The notes beneath the pieces are model-generated. The model was not told where the DNA came from. It worked only from the letters and a program-made list of their open reading frames with translations, and did no database searches. Below, piece after piece: positions 44,442-53,479 of a stretch of 64,000 nt of DNA. The translations under genes and the position numbers were made by a program. The number at the start of each line of letters is the position of its first letter. Position 1 is the stretch's first letter. This stretch comes from Candidatus Poribacteria bacterium (GTDB taxonomy: Bacteria > Poribacteria > WGA-4E > WGA-3G), in NCBI GenBank assembly GCA_003635195.1, contig PYIY01000004.1, forward strand, positions 1 to 64,000, in the 5' to 3' direction.

Positions 44442-44797
44442 GACCCCAATTTCTCCTTGATGAAAACACCGATAGAGCAATTCAACGGCAGCTCCGGCGA
44501 TTGAATTCAGAAATAGATGTGAAGTTAGTAGGAGATCCAGAAGCACCATTGCGAGGAACGTCAGATCCAGACATCTTGATGTGGATGGAACATAATGGTT
44601 ATATCTTAGTCACCAAAAACCGCGAGACAATGCCCAAGCATTTTAACGAACATCTGACTGCTGGCAGGCATGTGCCAGGGGTCCTCTGCATTCGTAAATT
44701 TGTAACAATGGGAGAGCTTATCAATATATTGTATCTAATTTGGTATGCTTCCGATGCTGAGGAATATCGCGATAGATTGGTGTTCATCCCGCTATAA
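44438..44797 (+). CDS. DUF5615 PIN-like protein
   Basis: 119 residues. The pattern FLLDENTDRAIQRQLRR...GTSDPDILMWMEHNGYILVTKNRETMPKHFNEHLTAGRHVPGVLCI is the DUF5615/Mut7-C PIN-like fold, with acidic residues at the expected nuclease positions (DEN, DPD, TKNR). Likely the RNase-like toxin partner of the DUF433 protein. Translation is coupled through the ATGA overlap. Confidence 0.82.
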   Translation: MRPQFLLDENTDRAIQRQLRRLNSEIDVKLVGDPEAPLRGTSDPDILMWMEHNGYILVTKNRETMPKHFNEHLTAGRHVPGVLCIRKFVTMGELINILYLIWYASDAEEYRDRLVFIPL

Positions 44798-44843
44798 TGC
44801 TCAAGCATAATTAAACTCAAAACCGATTTTCAAAGGAGAAGTA

Positions 44844-46031
44844 ATGATCTCATTATCACAACGGAGTCAAAATGTAACGCCATCGTCCACTTTGGCGATC
44901 ACCGCGAAGATTAACGCGTTGATCGCTGATGGCGTAGATGTCGTTAAATTTGGGGCAGGTGAACCCGATTTTGATACACCCGATTATATCAAAGCCGCCG
45001 CAATCGCCGCACTCGATGCCGGTTTTACAAAGTATACCCCTGTCCCTGGCACCCCCGAACTCCGCGAGGCAATCACCGAGAAATTCAAACGGGATAACGG
45101 GTTGCGTTATCAACCCTCCGAAGTTATCGTCTCATGCGGTGCCAAGCATACTATCTATAACATCTTACAAGCTATCTGCGACCCGGGTGACGAGGTTATC
45201 TTCGCCGCGCCGTATTGGGTGAGCTATCCAGAGCAGATTAAACTTGCAGGTGCGGTGCCGCGCGTCATTGAGACGACACCGACACAGAATTTCTGCATGG
45301 CACCGGATCAGGTCGAAGCAGCGATAAGCGCAAAGACGAAAGCGATCCTCGTTAACAGTCCGAGCAATCCGACTGGTACTACCTACGACTTGGACACGCT
45401 GAAAGCGATCGCTGCGCTTGCCGTCAAACATCAGGTCTACCTCATCTCTGACGAGATTTATGAAGCACTGCTCTATGACGGTGCGACACATCAGAGTCCC
45501 GCTTCGTTCAATGAAGAAACAAAAGCGATTACCTTTGTCGTCAACGGTGTCTCTAAAGCTTATTCAATGACAGGGTGGCGGATTGGCTATACTGCCGGTC
45601 CTGAAGATGCAATCTCAGCGATGTCGCGTATCCAATCGCACAGCACCTCAAATCCGACATCCATCGCACAGAAAGCTGCTGTTGTCGCTCTCAATGAACC
45701 GCAAGATGCTGTTGAAGAGATGCGGAAAGCGTTTGAAGAACGCCGAGATGTTATCTGTCAACGTTTTGATGAGATCAACGGCGTGAGTTACGTCAAACCG
45801 CAGGGTGCGTTCTATATTTTTCCCGATTTCTCTGAACATTACGGTAGGACGATTGATGGACAAAAAATCGAGGGGTCAATGGATATTACCGATTATCTGC
45901 TCAATTCTGCAGGTGTCGGTGTTGTTCCGGGTAACGGGTTCGGTGCCGATAACCATTTGCGACTCTCCTTTGCTACCTCATTGACAGAGATTAATCGCGG
46001 ACTGGATCGAATTAAAAAGGCGTTGGCATAA
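44844..46031 (+). CDS. aspC: Aspartate aminotransferase (class I/II, PLP-dependent)
   Basis: 395 residues. PLP lysine in NGVSKAYSMTGWRIGYT, substrate arginine in NHLRLSFATS, N-terminal VKFGAGEPDFDTPDYIKAAA. It makes aspartate from oxaloacetate and glutamate, which feeds asd upstream in the same direction. AAAGGAGAAGTA precedes the ATG. It is probably the last gene of the asd-mtnK-dnaJ-DUF433-DUF5615-aspC run. Confidence 0.93.
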   Translation: MISLSQRSQNVTPSSTLAITAKINALIADGVDVVKFGAGEPDFDTPDYIKAAAIAALDAGFTKYTPVPGTPELREAITEKFKRDNGLRYQPSEVIVSCGAKHTIYNILQAICDPGDEVIFAAPYWVSYPEQIKLAGAVPRVIETTPTQNFCMAPDQVEAAISAKTKAILVNSPSNPTGTTYDLDTLKAIAALAVKHQVYLISDEIYEALLYDGATHQSPASFNEETKAITFVVNGVSKAYSMTGWRIGYTAGPEDAISAMSRIQSHSTSNPTSIAQKAAVVALNEPQDAVEEMRKAFEERRDVICQRFDEINGVSYVKPQGAFYIFPDFSEHYGRTIDGQKIEGSMDITDYLLNSAGVGVVPGNGFGADNHLRLSFATSLTEINRGLDRIKKALA

Positions 46032-46049
46032 CGTTCCTTTTTCTTGTAG

Positions 46050-46220
46050 GGCGGGGTACTTGTGCCCCGCCATCGTCCGAATGCACGTCGTATTTGGGCG
46101 AGTACGCCGCAAATCGCGGATTATACGGATTACACAGATTGCGCGGATTTTAAGAGGATCTGCGTTGGTAGGAGTAATCTCCAGATCGCGACTTCTCCGC
46201 TGTAGGAGCACTCTCCAGAT
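46050..46220 (+). repeat. Short intergenic palindromes and a twice-repeated TCCAGATCGCG word
   Basis: GGCGGGG-TACTTGTG-CCCCGCC (46050-46071) is a hairpin 18 bp after the aspC stop. GGTAGGAGTAATCTCCAGATCGCGAC and TGTAGGAGCACTCTCCAGATCGCGCC are two near-copies about 30 bp apart. These fill most of the 300-bp gap before the next gene. Confidence 0.6.
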
Positions 46221-46255
46221 CGCGCCGCCCCCAACTCTGCAAATCAACCAATATT

Positions 46256-46284
46256 TTGACAACTTTTTTCTGATATGGTAAAAT
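46256..46284 (+). promoter_or_regulatory. Sigma70-type promoter before the coiled-coil protein gene
   Basis: TTGACA, 17 bp, TAAAAT, about 55 bp before the start at 46340. Confidence 0.65.
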
Positions 46285-46339
46285 AAAATCACCGCTTACC
46301 AAAAAACATACGATTTTTAGGTTTCACTCTGTTAAGTCA

Positions 46340-46831
46340 ATGGAAATGATGATATTGAACGTGCGGGCAACGCTTTGGGGCATTTTCGGAATACTCTTTA
46401 TCCTTTCGATCACTTTTACTGCTTTTGCACAACAGGAGCAGCAGTCTGACGCTGCCCTGTCACAATCCCAATTCATGCAGATTATTGATAGGATAGACAA
46501 ATCTGAAGATAGAATGCGTAAGCATGTAGACGAGAAATTTGATGCGCTTGACAAGAAATTTGATGCGCTTGAGACAAAATTCCATGAACTTGACAAAAAG
46601 GTTGCTGTTATAAGATCGGATGTTGATAAATTATTTACGATTATAATGGCAATAGCAGGGGCAGTCGGTTTGCATCTTTTAATTTTCGTTGGTTCACACA
46701 TCTACTCTTATTGGCGCAACAAGGCCAATGTAGTCTCCAAAGTAGCCGCCGAAAGCAGAGAAGAATCTGATGAAGACATCGGACGAGGAAATTTAACCGA
46801 TAATAGACCATCCGAATCCGAATTCGCATAG
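46340..46831 (+). CDS. Membrane-anchored coiled-coil protein
   Basis: 163 residues. A signal-like hydrophobic segment (TLWGIFGILFILSITFTAFA) is followed by heptad repeats (MRKHVDEKFDALDKKFDALETKFHELDKKV) and a transmembrane helix (LFTIIMAIAGAVGLHLLIFVG), then an acidic tail. Three ATGs within four codons make the exact start uncertain. It precedes a TPR protein by 10 bp, and the two are likely partners in one operon. Confidence 0.7.
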   Translation: MEMMILNVRATLWGIFGILFILSITFTAFAQQEQQSDAALSQSQFMQIIDRIDKSEDRMRKHVDEKFDALDKKFDALETKFHELDKKVAVIRSDVDKLFTIIMAIAGAVGLHLLIFVGSHIYSYWRNKANVVSKVAAESREESDEDIGRGNLTDNRPSESEFA

Positions 46832-46841
46832 GAATAGTCAG

Positions 46842-47636
46842 ATGAAAAAAGATAATTCCCCTAAGAACGTCGCTAAATCTGTCAAAAACTACTTTGATAA
46901 GGCTCAAAAATTATACGAACAAAAAGATTATAGCACTGCTATATCTACGCTTGACGAGGCGATCCGTTTAGACCCTAAATATGCCCGTGCCTATAATGGC
47001 AGAGGTGCCGCAAAAAACGAAATTGGACAACACATAGAAGCGATCTCCGACTTTGACGAAGCGATCCGTTTAGACCCCAACAATACAAAAGCGTATTATA
47101 ACAGAGGTCTCGCAAAGTACAGATTAGAACAATACTTTGATGCGATCTCTGACTTTGACGAGGTTATCCGTTTAGACCCTAACCTTGCGCTCGCCTATAA
47201 TGACAGAGGTCTCGCAAAATACAAATTAGGACACCCTAAAGATGCTATCCCTGATTATGATGAAGCTATCAGGCTTGATCCGAAATTTGTAGCAGCCTAT
47301 GGTAACCGTTCTGTTGCGAAAAGCGATATAGGACAACATTTTGAAGCCATTTCCGACTTGGACATGGTCATCCGTTTAGAGCCTGAAAATAATGCCGCAT
47401 ACAATGATAGGGGAGCCGATAAAGCATGTCTTGGACACTATGATGCCGCAATTGCTGATTTTGACGCGGCTATTCGCATAAATTCCGAAGAGGCAGATGT
47501 GTACTTCAACCGTGGGCTCTGTAAAAAGAAATTAGGGCGCACAGCAGACGCAAATCAAGATTTTCAGAAAGCATTGAGTTTAGCAGAGAAAGCTGGAGAT
47601 GCGGAACTTATAACCAAAATTAAAAAGTATATATAA
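46842..47636 (+). CDS. Tetratricopeptide-repeat protein
   Basis: 264 residues consisting of about seven TPR units of 34 residues (for example AISDFDEAIRLDPNNTKAYYNRGLAKYRLEQYFD). No enzymatic domain and no signal peptide are present. It is a binding scaffold. The repeats are very regular in the first five copies, which suggests recent internal duplication. It follows the coiled-coil protein directly. Confidence 0.9.
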   Translation: MKKDNSPKNVAKSVKNYFDKAQKLYEQKDYSTAISTLDEAIRLDPKYARAYNGRGAAKNEIGQHIEAISDFDEAIRLDPNNTKAYYNRGLAKYRLEQYFDAISDFDEVIRLDPNLALAYNDRGLAKYKLGHPKDAIPDYDEAIRLDPKFVAAYGNRSVAKSDIGQHFEAISDLDMVIRLEPENNAAYNDRGADKACLGHYDAAIADFDAAIRINSEEADVYFNRGLCKKKLGRTADANQDFQKALSLAEKAGDAELITKIKKYI

Positions 47637-47690
47637 TCTGCCCCATAATTCACCTGTCTTGTGGGAGGGTCAACCCCGACAACAATATCC

Positions 47691-48333
47691 ATGAACGTCA
47701 AAAACCGAACCATCTTCTCAAACGATAACCTACCCGTGCTGCGAGGCATAGACACCGAATCCATTGATCTGATCTATCTTGACCCGCCCTTCAATTCCAA
47801 TCGCAACTACGCTGCACCCATCGGCAGCGATGCAGCAGGCGCAGCTTTCAAAGATACATGGACGCTATCGGATGTAGACAACGCATGGCACGGCGAAATA
47901 GCAGACCGCGAACCTGCTTTGTATCAGGCGATACACGCAGCCGAGCTCACACACGGCAAAGGCATGAAGTCTTATCTCATTATGATGGCGGTGCGGTTGT
48001 TAGAGATGAAGCGCGTCCTCAAAAAGACTGGCAGCATATATTTGCACTGCGCCCCGACTGCAAGCCATTATTTGAAAGTTACTATGGACAGCATTTCGGA
48101 CAGCATTTTCGGAAAAAACAACTATCGGTCTGAAATCACATGGAGGCGTGCAACATCTACACAAAAAGGATCCCAGCATCGCAGTTTACGGTGGGAAACA
48201 ATGCCGATATGCTTTTGTATTATGCAGCATCTTCATCAACATCGTTATGTCCAGAAAGAGAATTAACAGAATCCGAAATCCTGAAAAAATTCAAGCACGT
48301 TGACGAGAATGGACAAATGAAGGAGATATTATC
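47691..48333 (+). pseudogene. Truncated and frameshifted DNA methyltransferase (N6-adenine type)
   Basis: The N-terminus MNVKNRTIFSNDNLPVLRGIDTESIDLIYLDPPFNSNRNY carries the DPPF catalytic motif of beta-class DNA methylases. The frame runs on as RSEITWRRATSTQKGSQHRS and then turns to unrelated residues. The other frame picks up SQFTVGNNADMLLYYAASSSTSLCPERELTESEILKKFKHVDENGQ, so a frameshift lies near 48170-48190. The gene then stops where the sulfatase begins; the C-terminal half, with the target-recognition and FxGxG parts, is missing. Confidence 0.75.
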
Positions 48334-50064
48334 GTGGCACAGCAGAGTACACCCAACCTCGTTTTTGTCATTACAGATGATCAAGGGTACGGTGATTTAG
48401 GATGCACTGGAAACCCTGTTATTAACACCCCCAATCTGGACGCGCTCGCGAATGAGAGTGTGCAGCTGCAGAACCTGCACGTCGGTCCCACTTGTTCACC
48501 GACACGTGCAGGGATTATGACGGGACATTACTGCAACTCCACAGGCGTATGGCATACCATCGGCGGACGTTCGCTCCTCCGTAGTGACGAGGTCACGATG
48601 GCAGATATCTTCCGGCGCAACGGCTATAAGACTGCTATGTTTGGTAAGTGGCACCTCGGTGATAACTATCCGTTCCGTCCACACGACAGAGGGTTTGACG
48701 AGGCACTCTACCACGGTGGTGGCGGTATCAGTCAAACGCCTGACTATTGGGGTAACGACTATTTTGACGACACCTATTTCCGCAACGGTTCCGAGCAGCC
48801 TTTTGATGGTTACTGCACCGATGTCTGGTTTCGGGAGGCAATGGCGTTTATTGAGAGACAGGCTGAAGGTAGTCAGAACAGTCCGTTTTTCTGTTATCTT
48901 TCTACCAACGCGCCTCACGGTCCGTTCCGTGTACCTGATGCTTACGGTGAAGTCTACCGCAGGAAGGGTGTGCAAGGCGAGCGTGCGAATTTCTACGGTA
49001 TGATCACCAATATTGACGACAATATGGCACGGTTGCGGCATCACCTCCGGGTCTTGGGGCTTGAGGAGAACACCCTCCTAATCTTCATGACAGATAACGG
49101 TTCCGCAATGGGATGCAATCTGGATGCGCAGCAGTTCGTCAGGGACGGTTATAATGCGGGGATGCGTGGAAAAAAAGGTTCGCCTTATGAAGGTGGGCAT
49201 CGTGTGCCACTGTTCATGCATTGGCCCGGGGGCGGCTTCACGGAAAAGCAGGAGGTGCCCGAACTCACTGCTAATATTGATTTGCTCCCGACACTGATAG
49301 ATCTCTGTGATCTCGAAGTCTCGTCAAATGTGAGTTTCCACGGTACAAGCATCGTTCCGTTGTTAAGAAACGAGGGGGAAACGTGGGAGGAACGGGTTAT
49401 CGTTACCGACTCGCAGCGCGTTGAAAATCCGATTAAATGGAAAGACAGTGCTACAATGTCGCAACGGTGGCGACTCATCAATGGGAAAGAACTCTACGAT
49501 ATCCAAGCCGACCCTGGGCAACAACACGATATTGCGGATGCACATCGAGAGGTTGTTGCTGAACTCCGTGAGCATTATGAAGCGTGGTGGAAACTGGTTT
49601 CAAAGCGTTTTGATGAGGATTGTCCGATTGTCGTTGGAACGCAAAGCGAGCCTGTTACGTGTATTACAACGCACGATTGGCACGGGGAGGCGCACGCATG
49701 GAATCAAGGGATGATTCGCCGCGGCATGGAGTGCAACGGTTATTGGGCGATTGAGATACCGGAAGATGGACAGTACAGTTTTGAGCTACGTCGGTGGCCC
49801 TACGCCGAAAACAGAGCAATAACAGATGGCATTCCGGGTGAGCATATTGATCTTTACAACGGTGGAAAGGCGTTAGGGTTAACAACAGCACAAATTCGTG
49901 TTGGGGACCAGACGGCTACACAAGCCATTTCACCGGATGCAAAGGGCGTGACGTTTACATTCGACCTCACCGCCGGTCAGACGCGGCTTCACACTGAATT
50001 CGCGGATGAAACAGGGGAATTGGCAATTGGGGCGTATTACGTGTATGCGAAACGGGTCATCTAA
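48334..50064 (+). CDS. Sulfatase, type I, with C-terminal extension
   Basis: 576 residues from GTG with AAGGAG 8 nt upstream. Metal residues DD (FVITDDQGYGDLGCTGNP), signature C-S-P-T-R at residue 54, FGKWHLGDN and FMTDNGSAMG are present. The core ends near residue 430. About 140 further residues (YWAIEIPEDGQYSFELRRWPYAE...) look like a beta-sandwich of the type that binds carbohydrate. No signal peptide is seen. Substrate unknown. It begins exactly where the broken DNA methylase ends, so the junction marks a past rearrangement. Confidence 0.93.
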   Translation: MAQQSTPNLVFVITDDQGYGDLGCTGNPVINTPNLDALANESVQLQNLHVGPTCSPTRAGIMTGHYCNSTGVWHTIGGRSLLRSDEVTMADIFRRNGYKTAMFGKWHLGDNYPFRPHDRGFDEALYHGGGGISQTPDYWGNDYFDDTYFRNGSEQPFDGYCTDVWFREAMAFIERQAEGSQNSPFFCYLSTNAPHGPFRVPDAYGEVYRRKGVQGERANFYGMITNIDDNMARLRHHLRVLGLEENTLLIFMTDNGSAMGCNLDAQQFVRDGYNAGMRGKKGSPYEGGHRVPLFMHWPGGGFTEKQEVPELTANIDLLPTLIDLCDLEVSSNVSFHGTSIVPLLRNEGETWEERVIVTDSQRVENPIKWKDSATMSQRWRLINGKELYDIQADPGQQHDIADAHREVVAELREHYEAWWKLVSKRFDEDCPIVVGTQSEPVTCITTHDWHGEAHAWNQGMIRRGMECNGYWAIEIPEDGQYSFELRRWPYAENRAITDGIPGEHIDLYNGGKALGLTTAQIRVGDQTATQAISPDAKGVTFTFDLTAGQTRLHTEFADETGELAIGAYYVYAKRVI

Positions 50065-50073
50065 GATATGGCG

Positions 50074-50562
50074 TTACTGGTAAACAGGAGAGGTTGCCAC
50101 GCGAGAGAATAAACGTTCTAATTCATTCATTGACAGACCGAGAATTATTTCAAGGTCAGTTTGCGTTAACCCAAGTTGTTGGACACCGAGGCTCTCTTCA
50201 AAGTCAGTTTGCGTTAATCCAAAATCTTTGTATCCCTGAATGATGATTTTGAGATACCATCTTGAGGGAGGTTCCGAATTGTCAGACGCTTCTTTCATCC
50301 TGTAGAACATGACGTTGTCTTGATAATATTTACCATAGTAATCAGGGTAACCTTCGTACGTATCAAGAGCGACTTCATGGTCTTCTGTAATTTCCCAGAG
50401 TCCACCGTGAACGATGCCTTCGTCCGCGGGAACAATATCGGCGTGGTAGTTAAAAACAAGGCGAAAACCCTTAAGTTCGGACTTCCTTATACGAGTGATA
50501 CCGGGACACCGTTGTTGCGTTTGAGAAACATTCATATTGGATCCATACGCAAAATATTGCAT
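50074..50562 (-). CDS. Gamma-glutamylcyclotransferase-like protein
   Basis: 162 residues. FAYGSNMN at the start is the substrate loop, and E in LDTYEGYPDYY is the catalytic position of the AIG2/GGCT fold. The C-terminal 40 residues contain an internal duplication (GLTQTDFEESLGVQQ / GLTQTDLEIILGLS) not part of the fold. It may cleave gamma-glutamyl or related amines. It is convergent with the sulfatase. Confidence 0.85.
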   Translation of the reverse strand: MQYFAYGSNMNVSQTQQRCPGITRIRKSELKGFRLVFNYHADIVPADEGIVHGGLWEITEDHEVALDTYEGYPDYYGKYYQDNVMFYRMKEASDNSEPPSRWYLKIIIQGYKDFGLTQTDFEESLGVQQLGLTQTDLEIILGLSMNELERLFSRVATSPVYQ

Positions 50563-50621
50563 CGGTGTCTTCCTTCTGTGAAGCGGTCCCTAAACAGCGT
50601 AAAGGGACCGCAAAATTGTTG

Positions 50622-51368
50622 CTATTGCGCCTTCAGTTTTCCCCAGAGTACAGGCAGTTTTTCCGACGGATCCACAGCGAAAGCAGTGAAAAGGATACCG
50701 TCATTCATAATGCTCTGAACCTCGTCTTCGGTGAGTCCATCGTTGAAGAGACCGACCTCGTCCATAATAGTGGCGGAGAGGAAACCTACGCCTTTGTCTG
50801 TGGCGAGCCACGCCGTTTGATCCTGGTCTTGGAGTTGGAATTTCGGTACCTTTTGAGAAACTTTCTCTTCGCCATCAACATAGATTTTACAGGTCTCTCC
50901 GTCGTAGACATTGGCGACATGATACCATGTCCCAGCCTTAACAGTCACACCGCTGGTAACATTCCAAGTATTTGTCCAACTACGGAGGATATTCGCCCCC
51001 TCTTTGTAAGGAACGTAGCGGTTGTTGCTCTGATCCCATATAGAGAAATAGTTCTGCTGCCCCCCAATGTCGGTAAAGTTTAGCCACAAGATGAAGGTCA
51101 CTTTATCTTCGATAATGCCTTTACCGAGCGGGATGGTGACGGTCCCACCCTTTTTGATTTCAAGGGCACCATCGAATTTGCCTTTTGCCCATTTCGCGTT
51201 CGTAATTGTGCCTTTACGTCCGTTTTCGGACGCGTCTTCAGCGGTATCACCTTTACCTTCGTCCAATAACCAGATGCCGACGATCCTATCCGGATCAATC
51301 TCGGCTTGGCTGTAACCAGCGATCCAACCTAACGCGAGTATCGCGCATAGAAATATTTTTAGTTTCAC
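50622..51368 (-). CDS. Secreted LamG/concanavalin-like lectin domain protein
   Basis: 248 residues from GTG (VKLKIFLCAILALGWIAGYSQA signal peptide), with AAGGAG 8 nt upstream; the track start adds 28 codons. The domain WLLDEGKGDTAEDASENGRKGTI...WYHVANVYDGETCKIYVDGEEKV...MDEVGLFNDGLTEDEVQSIM is a typical LamG jelly-roll. It is exported and probably binds extracellular glycan. Confidence 0.85.
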   Translation of the reverse strand: MKLKIFLCAILALGWIAGYSQAEIDPDRIVGIWLLDEGKGDTAEDASENGRKGTITNAKWAKGKFDGALEIKKGGTVTIPLGKGIIEDKVTFILWLNFTDIGGQQNYFSIWDQSNNRYVPYKEGANILRSWTNTWNVTSGVTVKAGTWYHVANVYDGETCKIYVDGEEKVSQKVPKFQLQDQDQTAWLATDKGVGFLSATIMDEVGLFNDGLTEDEVQSIMNDGILFTAFAVDPSEKLPVLWGKLKAQ

Positions 51369-51519
51369 GAGTTGTGCTCCTTTTTGATTGTGCACAGAAT
51401 TCCGACCATAGTTCAACACGACAATCAGAGATGTGATCGGTATATTCATCACATTAGACTTCTCAAGGGTGTTGTAAGTTTAATCTTATTTCTGCTTGTT
51501 GATTTGTCCAGATTTTAAT

Positions 51520-51548
51520 TTGACAACGCCCCAGAATTAGGATATACT
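51520..51548 (+). promoter_or_regulatory. Promoter of tRNA-Leu(CAG)
   Basis: TTGACA, 17 bp, TATACT, ending 10 bp before the 5' end of the tRNA, so transcription starts almost at the mature end. Confidence 0.75.
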
Positions 51549-51558
51549 ATAATTACTT

Positions 51559-51644
51559 GCCGGGATGCTGGAATTTGGTAGACAGGCTAGGTTCAGGGTC
51601 TAGTGTGCATTACGCGCGTAAGGGTTCGAGCCCCTTTCCCGGCA
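51559..51644 (+). tRNA. tRNA-Leu (anticodon CAG)
   Basis: Acceptor GCCGGGA/TCCCGGC with A discriminator, D-arm with GGTAGAC, anticodon stem CTAGG...TCTAG with loop TTCAGGG, a long class-II variable arm (GTGTGCATTACGCGC) and T-arm GGGTTCGAGCCCC. The 3' CCA is not encoded. Confidence 0.93.
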
Positions 51645-51681
51645 TCTACAAATGTTATGTCGGCACGCTATCCAAGTGTGC

Positions 51682-52869
51682 CTATTCGCTTTGTTCTCTT
51701 TCTAATGTCTCGGGTACCAACCACAAGAAAATCGCTACTGCGAGATAGCCGATGCCTCCCAAGGCGAAGCCGGAATAACTCAACCCGAACACATCAGCAA
51801 TATTGCCAACAACGACCGGTCCTGCTGACCCCCCAAAATCTCCTGTGAGCCGCCATAACCCTAAGAATTCACCCGTTCCGTCTCGCGGTGCTAAGTCGGC
51901 TCCGAGTGTCATCATCGTCCCCGAAGCAACACCGTTGCCGAGTCGCATGAGGATCGCTGCAAGCAGCAGCCACGTAAATGTGCCTGTAAACGGCATCAAC
52001 ACCATGCCGGTGGCAAAGATGCAAATCCCAGGGACTGTCGCATACCTTCGACCAAACCGATCCATCATAAAACCAGCAATCGGAAACATTGACATGTCCA
52101 CGGCTGACGATATCATGACGACCGCTCGGACTTGTTGCGTTGTTAATCCGACAATGTCGTCAGCATAGAGTGGAATAATGATATGACACCCACGCCGTAG
52201 TGTTTGGACGCAGATCTGTCCTACGCCTGCTGTAGCGAGCAGTCGGGCATGTTGACGCGATACCTGGAGCAGGTGTTTCAGATAGGGAAGTTTCTTATCG
52301 GTTGTTTCACTGGGGTGGCGGTGCGTCTTTGGAATGAAAAAGAAACAGAGGCAGAGGTTAAGCATCACAATGCCAGCATAGATAAAAAAGGGCAGACGTA
52401 GATTTACCCCAAGAAAGATAGAGAGGAACTGTCCTGCGAAGGTCCCCATCCGGTTTACACCACCGAATAGGGCAATCGCTCTCCCGCGGTTCGCTATCGG
52501 AATGACATCTGTCATATAAGCGTGGCGGGCGAGCATCCACAAGGCATTCCCGATTCCGCCAACCAACTGTGCCCCGATAAGTTGGAAAAAATGCGTTGCC
52601 GCGCCCATCCCGACAGTGGACAAACCTATCATCACCAAGCCGCACAACATTGACGGTTTGCGTCCGAGTCGTTCTACCAAAATACCCGCTGGAATATTTC
52701 CAAGTACACCGACAGCAAGGACAATTGTTGTTAAGGTATAGGATAACTCAAACGATTTAACGTAAATCGAGAGTGTTGGTGAAACAATGCCTCCGCCTGT
52801 CGCCAACAAAAATGCTGGAATGTAGATAGGGAGAATCAGCGAAACTCGGCTAAATTTAGGGTTATTCAA
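51682..52869 (-). CDS. Major facilitator superfamily transporter
   Basis: 395 residues, twelve transmembrane helices. Motif A is GILVERLGRKPSML after helix 2, with its counterpart GFMMDRFGRRYATV in the second half. The start appears to be TTG without a clear ribosome site, so the N-terminus is not firm. The substrate is not known; the layout (helix pairs with RAIALFGGVNRMGTFAGQFL) is like drug/sugar-exporter types. It is last in a reverse-strand run after the macro-domain gene. Confidence 0.88.
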   Translation of the reverse strand: MNNPKFSRVSLILPIYIPAFLLATGGGIVSPTLSIYVKSFELSYTLTTIVLAVGVLGNIPAGILVERLGRKPSMLCGLVMIGLSTVGMGAATHFFQLIGAQLVGGIGNALWMLARHAYMTDVIPIANRGRAIALFGGVNRMGTFAGQFLSIFLGVNLRLPFFIYAGIVMLNLCLCFFFIPKTHRHPSETTDKKLPYLKHLLQVSRQHARLLATAGVGQICVQTLRRGCHIIIPLYADDIVGLTTQQVRAVVMISSAVDMSMFPIAGFMMDRFGRRYATVPGICIFATGMVLMPFTGTFTWLLLAAILMRLGNGVASGTMMTLGADLAPRDGTGEFLGLWRLTGDFGGSAGPVVVGNIADVFGLSYSGFALGGIGYLAVAIFLWLVPETLEREQSE

Positions 52870-52915
52870 TTTTAGGTGACTTTCAACACGGATAACTTTT
52901 TAGGATGCCTTATTC

Positions 52916-53461
52916 TCAAAAAACAGTGAGCAAAGCGTCCACATAGCACGTATGGGTCGCCTCATCAAACAAGATAAACTGAATCGTTGCTGGCACAGTG
53001 TTGCTCTGCAGCACAAGTTCCTTCACCGCAGTTAGCGCAACGACTGCTGCTTTCTCCGTTGGGTATCCATAGATACCGGTGCTAATAGAAGGAAAAGCGA
53101 TGCTCTGAATGTTGTTTTCTACAGCAAGTCGAAGGCTTTCCTGATAACAACTCGCCAGTAGTTCGGCTTCACCGGAATTACCGCCTTCCCATACCGGTCC
53201 AACTGTGTGAATCACATATTTCGCGTGAAGGTTGCCTCCTTGGGTAATGACCGCTTTGCCAGTAGGACAACCGCCTTCGCGTCTGCGGATCTCTGCGCAG
53301 GCTTGCTCAATTGCGTCCCCACCGGCGCGCCGTATTGCCCCATCTACCCCGCCCCCACCGATAAGTTGGTTGTTCGCTGCGTTCACGATAGCATCAACTT
53401 CGGCTTTGGTTATATCGCCTTGGATCATTTCCAAGTCTGTTTGTTTAATCTGCGTTTTCAT
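52916..53461 (-). CDS. Macro domain protein (ADP-ribose binding/deacetylase type)
   Basis: 181 residues. [27 protein letters not shown] is the ADP-ribose loop and [11 protein letters not shown]-like [18 protein letters not shown] the second loop. These are MacroD/YmdB-type enzymes that remove ADP-ribose or O-acetyl-ADP-ribose. GGAGG lies 6-7 nt before the ATG. It lies between DUF58 and MFS genes on the same strand. Confidence 0.92.
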   Translation of the reverse strand: MKTQIKQTDLEMIQGDITKAEVDAIVNAANNQLIGGGGVDGAIRRAGGDAIEQACAEIRRREGGCPTGKAVITQGGNLHAKYVIHTVGPVWEGGNSGEAELLASCYQESLRLAVENNIQSIAFPSISTGIYGYPTEKAAVVALTAVKELVLQSNTVPATIQFILFDEATHTCYVDALLTVF

Positions 53462-53479
53462 TGGACATCCTCCATATCG

